From: Candidatus Nitrosopumilus sp.
GTDB lineage: Archaea; Thermoproteota; Nitrososphaeria; Nitrososphaerales; Nitrosopumilaceae
Assembly (NCBI GenBank): GCA_016784625.1
Contig: JADHUF010000033.1
Location: 1 to 10,623 of the forward strand
Length of the DNA: 10,623 nt
Reading direction: 5' to 3'
The translations under genes were made by a program, and so were the position numbers. The notes below the pieces were generated by a model. It was not told the DNA's origin. It did not search any database and saw nothing but the letters and a program-made list of their open reading frames with translations. Below are positions 4,630 to 10,575 of the stretch, in pieces. Position 1 is the first letter of the stretch. Every line of letters starts with the position of its first letter.

Positions 4630-6701
4630 CAAGAATTATCTTCTGTTTGTAATTTATTGTCTCTTTGTGGGGTTCCATCTTTCTGCAATATCTGTTGGAT
4701 ATTTTTTACTACATTTTTGACAATAACATATCCTTGTTCTTCCATAGTTTCTTTGAATACCTTTAATGGCATTTTCACTTGATATTTTGCTTCAAAGTCC
4801 ATCTTTACTCTCATTACAGATATTGTACTATCAGTAACATCTGTTTTGATTTCCCAATTTCTTTTCAAGTAACCAATTTCAGGTGATGATAGATCTTCCC
4901 ATTCACTTTGTATTGTTTTTCTATCTTCATATTGACATTCCTCATCTTTCAAATTCAATATCCATGATACAATTTTTTCACCTTCTGCCTCTACAACACC
5001 ATCTACAAATTTTGGATCTTCTTCATATGGAATCTCTCTTGTATTGTGAACTAAACTTAATCTTCTAGAATACATGGCATTTTTTTCTTTTTCTGGAATT
5101 TCGGCCAAATAATTACCACTTCCCCAAATCTTCAACCTGTTATCAAATTCTACCATATCTTGATGAAACCCTCTTTCAGTTTTCAATCCCTCACCTGTTA
5201 GAGTTTTAATTTTTTCAAAATCTTTGAAATTATCTGGTAGATCTTGAAGTACAAGTAATCTTTTGTTTCTTATTTTTGCTTTAATGAATGGATCATTAAG
5301 TAATTGATTTAGTTCAACACTCATGGCATAATCCTCAAACTTTTTCAGTATTTTCACCATAATTTCTAATCCTGCAGATTTTCCAACACCTGATAAACCA
5401 TGAATGATAGAAATTTTAGGATCTAAATAATTTGAAAACGCTGACCTGAGCCCTGCCTTTATTCTTGGATGCTCTAATTCATCTACATTACTAAACATAA
5501 CTTGGATGAATTTAGTAGGCTCATTTTCTTTTGTAGGTGCAAGATAATGATACTCTGGAAATCCCATATCTGCCAAATCATCTGTATGAACAATTTTCTT
5601 TTCAACAGTATTCCATTTGCCCTCTATGAATGCAATTTCATCTTTATTTCCCTTAGGTACATCAGGGGCTAGGCCAACTAATCTAAACTTGATTTCATTA
5701 AGGTGTTTTTCTTCAAGACCAGGGTATTTTACTTGTAATTCCTTATGTAATTTTTTGTTGATTTTTACCAAACAATAATTTTTAACTTCAAAAATTTCAT
5801 CTGTTTCTTCATCAGAATAGATTTTCCTTTCTGCTATAATATCCTCACAAAGTTTGATTAAATCATTTTCTTTAGAATCCTTTTTTGGATGGCCTCTCTC
5901 AATCACCTGATTGTTATCATATACTTCTTGAATTTTTGCCTCAATGTTACTCCAAGGTCTATCACTAAATGTATCACTGATTGACCACTTGTGATAAATT
6001 ATTTTGATTTTTTCAGTTGCATCTTCTAATGATAATCCATCAGTGTTACATTGTATTGCTGATTGGTGAAAATAGTCATTTGATGAACCCTTTAATGGAA
6101 TTTCACCTGCAAGGAATCTTTCTCTAAGATGTTTGTAACCAGAACGTGATGATTTTTTCCTTGATTCTACTGAACAAAATGTACATAGTTCATCAACAAA
6201 CTTATGAAAGTCCATTCCTTTAACATCTAATATTTTTTCACTGCCTCTATTGACATATTTGATAATTTGTGCAGTATCTTTATCGAGTATTTCTGATTCT
6301 ACACCAACACAATAATGATCCTTGCCCTGGATTTCAATTATCTTTTTATTTTGTATCTTGTAATCAAACAATTCAATTTTAGACACCTTACCTGATAATC
6401 CAACAACAGGAAGATGCCAACCATGTGGACTTTCAATTACCATGTATCCCTCATTGATTCTTTTCTCAGCAAATTTTCTATACTGTTCTTTGTTATCAAA
6501 ATCAATTATAGCATTACCTGAACCAAGTGTTGGCAAAACTCCATAATTTTCATTCTCTAATATTGGTTGGTTAGAGGTTGTTTGTGATGCTTTGTATCTT
6601 TTGTCAGCGACCTTTTGGTTTGTTGGGATTGGAAAGCAATTGAAATTATGTTTTCTAAACAATTCAACATAATGCTGTTTTTGTGATGCTTCAACAGTCA
6701 T
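4629..6701 (-). CDS. Primase-polymerase fused to SF3-type helicase (replication initiator)
   Basis: In this 690-residue protein the N-terminal 170 residues look like an archaeo-eukaryotic-type primase-polymerase. Motif I is AIIDFD (metal ligands Asp67 and Asp69), motif II is SPHGWH (His96), and an acidic third motif probably lies in IIEIQG (Glu123). Residues 170-300 form a charged linker with CTFC at 173-176. The C-terminal helicase has Walker A GLSGVGKS (435-442), Walker B-like RLLVLQD (481-487), a motif C strand ending WGSGN (Asn530) and arginine-finger candidates SRR (545-547). This order fits the D5/SF3-like superfamily of plasmid and virus initiators. Residues 600-665 could be a winged helix. 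Such fusions prime and unwind the replicon. Its ATG overlaps the previous stop (TAATG), and its stop abuts the iterons. The Walker B has Gln-Asp rather than Asp-Glu/Asp-Asp, a mild deviation. Confidence 0.85.
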   Translation of the reverse strand: MTVEASQKQHYVELFRKHNFNCFPIPTNQKVADKRYKASQTTSNQPILENENYGVLPTLGSGNAIIDFDNKEQYRKFAEKRINEGYMVIESPHGWHLPVVGLSGKVSKIELFDYKIQNKKIIEIQGKDHYCVGVESEILDKDTAQIIKYVNRGSEKILDVKGMDFHKFVDELCTFCSVESRKKSSRSGYKHLRERFLAGEIPLKGSSNDYFHQSAIQCNTDGLSLEDATEKIKIIYHKWSISDTFSDRPWSNIEAKIQEVYDNNQVIERGHPKKDSKENDLIKLCEDIIAERKIYSDEETDEIFEVKNYCLVKINKKLHKELQVKYPGLEEKHLNEIKFRLVGLAPDVPKGNKDEIAFIEGKWNTVEKKIVHTDDLADMGFPEYHYLAPTKENEPTKFIQVMFSNVDELEHPRIKAGLRSAFSNYLDPKISIIHGLSGVGKSAGLEIMVKILKKFEDYAMSVELNQLLNDPFIKAKIRNKRLLVLQDLPDNFKDFEKIKTLTGEGLKTERGFHQDMVEFDNRLKIWGSGNYLAEIPEKEKNAMYSRRLSLVHNTREIPYEEDPKFVDGVVEAEGEKIVSWILNLKDEECQYEDRKTIQSEWEDLSSPEIGYLKRNWEIKTDVTDSTISVMRVKMDFEAKYQVKMPLKVFKETMEEQGYVIVKNVVKNIQQILQKDGTPQRDNKLQTEDNS

Positions 6702-6802
6702 TAGTAACCATTCCTATGAATAAAATTATTTTTACATCCATGACAATTATTCACGCCTTGCCAATGACAACCACAGTAACATTTTGTAATCATTTTTCTC
6801 AT
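6701..6802 (-). CDS. 33-residue zinc microprotein directly before the PrimPol gene
   Basis: The ORF reads MRKMITKCYCGCHWQGVNNC and ends HGCKNNFIHRNGY. Cysteines at 8, 10, 12, 20 and 23 and histidines at 13 and 21 form a compact zinc knuckle of the layout C-x-C-H-x6-C-x2-C. That layout is shared with the 33-residue protein at 303-404 (x8) and the 74-residue protein at 3552-3776 (x9). The N-terminus and tail are basic, which would suit nucleic-acid binding (inference). Its ATG overlaps the preceding stop as ATGA (6799-6802), and its TAA shares a base with the PrimPol ATG (TAATG, 6699-6703). It is therefore likely translated in series with the replication protein. Confidence 0.7.
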   Translation of the reverse strand: MRKMITKCYCGCHWQGVNNCHGCKNNFIHRNGY

Positions 6803-6897
6803 TTCAAAATCATTCCAAATGATACCAACATGATTACTGCAGATAGGGCAAAACATACAATCAATGCATAGTTATCATTCCATTGTATGATGGACAT
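6799..6897 (-). CDS. 32-residue single-helix membrane microprotein
   Basis: The ORF is MSIIQWNDNYALIVCFALSA followed by VIMLVSFGMILK. It has a short polar N-terminus and then one hydrophobic helix over residues 11-31. That clean amphipathic layout is unlikely for a chance ORF. The start codon shares one base with the stop of the upstream zinc-finger gene (TAATG). It is preceded by GAGGT 9 nt upstream, a good Shine-Dalgarno match, and its own stop overlaps the next ATG (ATGA). The role is unknown. A membrane microprotein between zinc-finger genes and a replication initiator might tether the replication complex, or act as a small toxin or holin-like protein. Neither is shown. Confidence 0.65.
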   Translation of the reverse strand: MSIIQWNDNYALIVCFALSAVIMLVSFGMILK

Positions 6898-7007
6898 TAG
6901 TTATCTACCTCAATTTTTCTAACTGAATGATTATTCACATCATCATGCAGTTTGGCAATGGATTTTTCATTGAAAGATAAATTGCATCTAAAACATTTCC
7001 AGGTCAT
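6897..7007 (-). CDS. 36-residue C2H2-like zinc-finger microprotein
   Basis: The ORF is MTWKCFRCNLSFNEKSIAKL followed by HDDVNNHSVRKIEVDN. It fits the C2H2 finger pattern: Cys5-x2-Cys8, aromatic Phe12, hydrophobic Leu20, then His21 and His27. It is essentially one finger and nothing else. It starts in an ATGA overlap with the 71-residue gene (7004-7007) and ends in a TAATG overlap with the membrane microprotein gene (6895-6899). C2H2 fingers are common on archaeal plasmids and viruses as small DNA-binding regulators. DNA binding by a single finger would probably need a partner or dimerisation. Confidence 0.7.
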   Translation of the reverse strand: MTWKCFRCNLSFNEKSIAKLHDDVNNHSVRKIEVDN

Positions 7008-7219
7008 TTTTTGACCAACCTCTTCTTGTTTTTCTTGATCGTCTTTACTACTGATTTATTGTTTCTAGTAGGTGAATCTTTGATCGCTTTACACTTACAA
7101 ATACACATGATGCATTTTGGTTTTCTGCAATCCTGGCATTTTCTATAAGTTGCAGTACGGATACAAGTAGTACAAACTTCTCTTTTCATAATCTGAACAT
7201 TGGTTTTCTCTTTACTCAT
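7004..7219 (-). CDS. Cys-rich zinc protein with lysine-rich tail, 71 residues
   Basis: Eight cysteines lie at 16, 19, 28, 31, 36, 39, 41 and 43 (CTTC, CQDC, CIMCICKC), a pattern fit for two zinc ions in a cross-brace or treble-clef arrangement. The C-terminal 20 residues are strongly basic (KTIKKNKKRLVKK), typical of a non-specific nucleic-acid-binding tail. The gene starts inside the 3' end of the 97-residue gene with an 8-nt overlap (ATGAGTAA, 7212-7219). It ends in an ATGA overlap with the C2H2 microprotein gene. No family name is recognised. Coupled translation with DNA replication genes supports a DNA- or RNA-binding role. Confidence 0.75.
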   Translation of the reverse strand: MSKEKTNVQIMKREVCTTCIRTATYRKCQDCRKPKCIMCICKCKAIKDSPTRNNKSVVKTIKKNKKRLVKK

Positions 7220-7505
7220 TGTCCATCATTTCCTCTAACTCATCAGGTTCCTTGGTTACGATATTTTCTAGAATGTAATCTTCTGTTTGATGGAAATGTC
7301 CAAATCTAATATGGTGTGCCAAACTGGCCTTGCTGTTATAATTCAATGATAGTTCACCACAAATCATGCATCCCAAATCATCTGAAATTGAAATCAATAT
7401 TGTAACTGCTTTTAGAATATTTCTTCGGATATAATATCGCCAAAACTTTTCATCTGCAGTTTCTTTTTTTATAATTGATGAAAATATTGTATAACCTGTA
7501 ATCAT
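7212..7505 (-). CDS. C2H2-type zinc-finger protein, 97 residues
   Basis: A helical N-terminal half (KFWRYYIRRNILKAVTILIS, residues 20-39) precedes one C2H2 finger: Cys46-x2-Cys49, a Leu in the core, and HH at 64-65 with His70 (LAHHIRFGH). The C-terminus is acidic (EPDELEEMMDNE). The middle of the protein (ILKAVTILISI) is hydrophobic but short and flanked by charges, so it is more likely a buried helix than a membrane segment. It starts in an ATGA overlap (7502-7505) with GGAG about 10 nt upstream. The product resembles small regulators of archaeal mobile elements in layout. The target is unknown. Confidence 0.78.
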   Translation of the reverse strand: MITGYTIFSSIIKKETADEKFWRYYIRRNILKAVTILISISDDLGCMICGELSLNYNSKASLAHHIRFGHFHQTEDYILENIVTKEPDELEEMMDNE

Positions 7506-7900
7506 TTTCTTATTTCTCCTAACATTTTCATCTGTAACATCAAACTGTGATTCTCTACAAGTTTCAATCCTTGTTGAATTTCAACTGGGCAACTATCCTG
7601 TTTATGTTCACTAGAAACTAAATGAAGAGAAACACTTTGAGTTGATTTGTAAACTTTACATTGATGATTTTTCTTATGGTTGACACAAATCGGGCATTTT
7701 ATTCTGGTATTGATTGTGTTAACATAACATGAAACCAAACCTGAAACTTGATACAATCTTTTCCTTTCTTCATCAAACTTGATTGATCTGATGGCACCAT
7801 TATCATTATAATCAATTACAAAAACAATCTGCAATAGTTTTTCAAAAGCCTGAATCTTCTCATAGTACCCTGCTTTATTACCAAGAACTTGCTTACTCAT
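7502..7900 (-). CDS. Zinc-finger protein, 132 residues
   Basis: I prefer the ATG at 7900 to the in-frame ATG at 7909. It overlaps the stop of the upstream 35-codon ORF as ATGA, and GAGGG lies 9 nt before it. Starting at 7909 would add MLT. The N-terminal 65 residues are soluble and mixed alpha/beta. A finger then follows with CPIC (Cys69, Cys72) and histidines 93 and 99 (SLHLVSSEH), plus extra Cys/His at 75, 79 and 81. The spacing between the Cys and His pairs (20 residues) is longer than the classic 12, so it is an enlarged C2H2 or a different zinc fold. The stop overlaps the 97-residue gene's ATG. Probable DNA-binding accessory protein of the replication operon. Confidence 0.78.
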   Translation of the reverse strand: MSKQVLGNKAGYYEKIQAFEKLLQIVFVIDYNDNGAIRSIKFDEERKRLYQVSGLVSCYVNTINTRIKCPICVNHKKNHQCKVYKSTQSVSLHLVSSEHKQDSCPVEIQQGLKLVENHSLMLQMKMLGEIRK

Positions 7901-8004
7901 AGTAAGCATCCCTCATTCTTCAACAGGTTGGCGGATTCTAGTTCTGAAATTACAGGTGGATGGCACACCTGTAATTTTCTTTTATTCAAAATAGAATAAT
8001 TCAT
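7897..8004 (-). CDS. 35-residue ORF spanning a strong hairpin
   Basis: The ORF reads MNYSILNKRKLQVCHPPVIS followed by ELESANLLKNEGCLL. It overlaps both neighbours as ATGA (8001-8004 and 7897-7900). AAAGGAG stands 11 nt upstream of its ATG, a good ribosome-binding site. The product has no zinc motif or membrane helix and no recognised family. Its coding region contains a perfect 12-bp inverted repeat (7947-7977). The ORF may be a real microprotein or a leader-type ORF whose translation opens the hairpin and so controls the downstream genes. The two precise overlaps favour real translation. Confidence 0.5.
   Translation of the reverse strand: MNYSILNKRKLQVCHPPVISELESANLLKNEGCLL
7947..7977. promoter_or_regulatory. 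Perfect 12-bp inverted repeat inside the replication operon
   Basis: AAATTACAGGTG (7947-7958) pairs with CACCTGTAATTT (7966-7977) around a 7-nt loop. It is the strongest hairpin I find in the window. It lies in the transcribed part of the operon, inside the 35-codon ORF. It could be an RNA hairpin controlling expression or processing, or a dimeric repressor site near an internal promoter (AT-rich stretch about 7980-8000). On the minus strand it is not followed by a U-run, so it is not a standard terminator for the operon. Confidence 0.65.
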
Positions 8005-8144
8005 TTTTTAGAAAACTCCTTTAGAACAATGCTTAGTGATTTATCGAAACTGTGAGTAACAGGACTATTTGCTAATTTTTGAACTAGAAGAAAATTTGTC
8101 TCACTTATACGAGGTCTAAATTCATACTCATTTTCTTTATCCAT
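8001..8144 (-). CDS. 47-residue first gene of the replication operon
   Basis: The ORF reads MDKENEYEFRPRISETNFLL followed by a second half ending SLSIVLKEFSKK. A TATAAAA box lies centred 25 nt before the ATG, giving a leaderless start. The stop overlaps the next ATG (ATGA). The sequence is charged with regular hydrophobic spacing (FLLVQKLANS, SLSIVLKEF), as expected for two short helices, and has no cysteine. A small helical dimer or anti-toxin-like regulator would fit this size, but no family is recognised. Confidence 0.62.
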   Translation of the reverse strand: MDKENEYEFRPRISETNFLLVQKLANSPVTHSFDKSLSIVLKEFSKK

Positions 8145-8165
8145 GAAAATACCAAGGTACCATTC

Positions 8166-8172
8166 TTTTATA
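8166..8172 (-). promoter_or_regulatory. TATA box of the replication operon
   Basis: On the minus strand the sequence is TATAAAA within CTCCTATAAAAGAA, centred 25 nt before the ATG at 8144. This is the best TATA match in the window. It also lies 14-20 bp before the ATG of the divergent winged-helix gene at 8186, so factors bound here could affect both directions. Confidence 0.65.
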
Positions 8173-8185
8173 GGAGTGTTGTTTA

Positions 8186-9691
8186 ATGATGTTGTTGATA
8201 CATAACGCCACCCCTAATCATAAAACAGGCATAAGATCACTCAAAAAACCACAAAAATTGAAAAATAATGATTACGGTATTTTGAAAAGAACTGTTGTAA
8301 ATGAAATTATAAAAAATGGGAATCAATCACACTTTCAAATAAGACAGAAATTTAAAACTGAAAAAGAATATTCCAAATTCAGAACCACTGATAAATCAAC
8401 AATCATCAGAACATTCAACCAATTGTTAAAAGATGGATGGATTGGCCTGGTTGATTGCAATCCAAAATCTGGTGGAAGTGAAAAGTTTTACGGGTTGACT
8501 GATGAGGGAATCAAACAATCTATTAATTACAAACTATCAGATGATGATTTTTGGCAACTGTGTATTCATTATATCAATAAAAATTATACAATTCAGAATC
8601 CACATCTTGACAAACAAACAAACAAAGTGAAACTCAAAAATAAAAAAACCATAATTGATTCACAGGTTCAACAGATATTCAAGTTACAATATCCATCATT
8701 AAGTTTCTACATGAATTATTTTAATCCATTTGGAACCAACAAAACATTTCAATTAATAGACAATCTACAGAAAACAAAATTAGAATTTTGTATTAAATCA
8801 ATTCCAATTTTACTTGCATATGCAAAACATGATGATAAGGAAATTCAGAAACATTGGGAAAAAGATGAGGAATTAATCTTAAAAATGTATGAATACGGTT
8901 TATTATATTCAGTTGAAGATGTAGAAAGAGTATCAATTTTTGGCATCATGTTACTAATCAATATCATATTATCCCCAATATACTTAGAGAAAAAACAACC
9001 AACAAAAATCTTATTTGATAAAATAAGCAAGATAATTCAATTGAACCAGGATGAGTTACCACTGGTATTCTCTAAATGGAATGAATTAAGAAAAGTAGTA
9101 AATGATGATAAACAATTATTGAATTGTTTGTTGTATCCATTTGTTATTGAAACAAGTAAGATACATCAGATGAGTATTGATAGTCCAGAACTTAGAATAT
9201 TGGTTGATCATCAGTACATTGAACATGATTTTAGGACCAAATTACTCGACATATTCAATTCTGGAATGGATATTGTTTCACAATGGAGTATTGAGAAAAA
9301 GTGTTATGATGAATTATTTGAATCATCAAACATACTAAAAGATGATTTCAAAATCAAAGAATCATTAAATGAATCAATTAAAACTCAAAAACAAACCATA
9401 GCAGAACTGCAGAGATTAGATGTAATGGTAGGTAATTCAAGGTGGAATAAATTCGAGTTCTACTATGCTACACAAAAAGATGGGGTAAAGGAATTAGAAT
9501 CACTTCAAAACACAATATCATTTTATTTCTACACATTACTTGATTTCTACACTAACAATGAATCATTAGATAGGTTCTTTCAATCAAATCCAAAAATCAT
9601 TGATTGGAAAAATAACTGGATTGATATGTTAAATGAGTACAGAACAAAATCTAATTCACAGTTGAAAATTACACATTTGAATGAAAACTAA
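8186..9691 (+). CDS. Large protein with N-terminal winged helix, 501 residues
   Basis: Residues about 30-115 have the layout of an archaeal winged helix-turn-helix: GILKRTVVNEIIKNG, then STIIRTFNQLLKDGWIGLVD as recognition region, and a wing strand KFYGLTDEGIKQ. The remaining 390 residues are soluble and mostly helical, rich in Lys, Asn, Ile and Gln, with tryptophans spread throughout. I see no enzyme motif or membrane segment. It stands alone on the + strand, divergent from the replication operon with start codons 42 bp apart, and converges with the zinc-finger gene at 9708. It is a plausible regulator of the operon or a DNA-binding partitioning protein. The start is uncertain: two adjacent ATGs (8186, 8189) and TTGs (8192, 8195) are possible, and no TATA box is properly spaced for 8186. 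Confidence 0.75.
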   Translation: MMLLIHNATPNHKTGIRSLKKPQKLKNNDYGILKRTVVNEIIKNGNQSHFQIRQKFKTEKEYSKFRTTDKSTIIRTFNQLLKDGWIGLVDCNPKSGGSEKFYGLTDEGIKQSINYKLSDDDFWQLCIHYINKNYTIQNPHLDKQTNKVKLKNKKTIIDSQVQQIFKLQYPSLSFYMNYFNPFGTNKTFQLIDNLQKTKLEFCIKSIPILLAYAKHDDKEIQKHWEKDEELILKMYEYGLLYSVEDVERVSIFGIMLLINIILSPIYLEKKQPTKILFDKISKIIQLNQDELPLVFSKWNELRKVVNDDKQLLNCLLYPFVIETSKIHQMSIDSPELRILVDHQYIEHDFRTKLLDIFNSGMDIVSQWSIEKKCYDELFESSNILKDDFKIKESLNESIKTQKQTIAELQRLDVMVGNSRWNKFEFYYATQKDGVKELESLQNTISFYFYTLLDFYTNNESLDRFFQSNPKIIDWKNNWIDMLNEYRTKSNSQLKITHLNEN

Positions 9692-9707
9692 CTACTGTTC
9701 ACCTAAA

Positions 9708-10397
9708 TCAAGATTCATTTTTTAGAGTGTCATATAACTCGTCAGTAATTTCAGAAAGAATTTGTTTTGCGTAATCTTCTGTTGGATTTTCATCATTGAG
9801 ATGTGCGTGAATTGAAAAAGTAGTAGGTAAACATCCAAACTTTTTACTTCTTAAAATAGTTGAAATTTGTGATAGTAATTTCTTATCTCCATGTTTCATT
9901 AAAACAAATAAACTGTATCCTTTAGAAAAATCATCATTAAAATCATAATTTCCTCCAGAGATTAATGAAGCATTTGTTTTTTTAGAAACTTCAATAATGA
10001 AACGAACAAAATTATCCCCTACTTTTTCTTTATAGTTTCTACTAAAAATAGTCCAATCATTATTACTAAAAAATAACTTTACATCCACTTCACGTTCTTT
10101 TTCATATGATACTTCTACAACACTCTCTAAACCATCATTAAAATTAAATTCACGTTTACTAAAATCAGGATTAATCTCACCATCTGATGGAGATGTGTGT
10201 TTTTCAAGATCTATTTTATCATCGTAACAAGATTGATGAACAAACTTGTTTTTGATTAAAACAATTTTATTTTTCTTAAATATCCCTCCTCCACCTTTTT
10301 TACATATACGGCATATTAGACCATGTTCAGTATCATGTCCACAGTATTTACAAATAATAAAATCACCATCACATTCATAGTGATGATCACATTTCAT
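9708..10397 (-). CDS. Protein with N-terminal multi-zinc-finger and novel C-terminal domain, 229 residues
   Basis: The first 60 residues are dense in metal ligands: Cys3, His5, His6, Cys9, then CKYC (16-19), His21, His25, CRIC (29-32), and HQSC (His54, Cys57). The final FVHQSCYDD resembles the ending of LIM-, RING- or PHD-like zinc modules. A glycine-rich stretch (GGGG, 35-38) separates two halves. Residues 60-95 look like a disordered, acidic linker. Residues 95-229 form an alpha/beta domain with no family I recognise (VEVSYEKEREVDVKLFF, then NASLISGGNYDF). No catalytic motif is evident. A TATA-like box lies about 23 nt upstream of the ATG. It could be a protein-binding adaptor or a DNA-binding regulator. 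The C-terminal domain may have an enzymatic role that I cannot identify. Confidence 0.75.
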   Translation of the reverse strand: MKCDHHYECDGDFIICKYCGHDTEHGLICRICKKGGGGIFKKNKIVLIKNKFVHQSCYDDKIDLEKHTSPSDGEINPDFSKREFNFNDGLESVVEVSYEKEREVDVKLFFSNNDWTIFSRNYKEKVGDNFVRFIIEVSKKTNASLISGGNYDFNDDFSKGYSLFVLMKHGDKKLLSQISTILRSKKFGCLPTTFSIHAHLNDENPTEDYAKQILSEITDELYDTLKNES

Positions 10398-10415
10398 ATT
10401 CTAAACCCCCGTTGC

Positions 10416-10425
10416 AATAATTATT
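10416..10425 (-). promoter_or_regulatory. TATA-like box of the 229-residue zinc protein
   Basis: The AT-only stretch AATAATTATT is centred about 23 nt before the ATG at 10397. The motif ACCTGTAAT (minus strand, 10423-10431) overlaps its upstream edge. The same 9-mer forms each arm of the 12-bp palindrome at 7947-7977. Confidence 0.4.
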
Positions 10426-10479
10426 ACAGGTTTCAATACAATCCGAATGAATCTATGAACTTAAGCGTATTGTCTATTT

Positions 10480-10575
10480 TCAAAGTCTAATCATTCTTCC
10501 AATAAAAATTTGATATGCTGCAATTATGCCGATTATTGGAATTAAGATGAAAAAGAACAGCATTGTCCATACCAT
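10480..10575 (-). CDS. 31-residue membrane microprotein, possible
   Basis: From the ATG at 10575 the ORF reads MVWTMLFFFILIPIIGIIAA followed by YQIFIGRMIRL. It is one long hydrophobic helix with a basic C-terminal end (GRMIRL), typical of a small inner-membrane protein. The frame is open upstream for 13 more codons (stop at 10615-10617) but has no ATG, GTG or TTG there, so this start is the only standard one. A weak TATA-like TTTAGAATTT lies near 10598-10607. It may be a complete microprotein, comparable with the 32-residue membrane microprotein at 6799-6897, or the remnant of a longer gene. Confidence 0.5.
   Translation of the reverse strand: MVWTMLFFFILIPIIGIIAAYQIFIGRMIRL

Noticed and set aside
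6683..6871. Open plus-strand frame of 62 codons opposite the start of the PrimPol gene
   Set aside because: It is antisense to two well-supported overlapping microprotein genes and the PrimPol start. Its product is low in character (Met/Thr/Ile rich).
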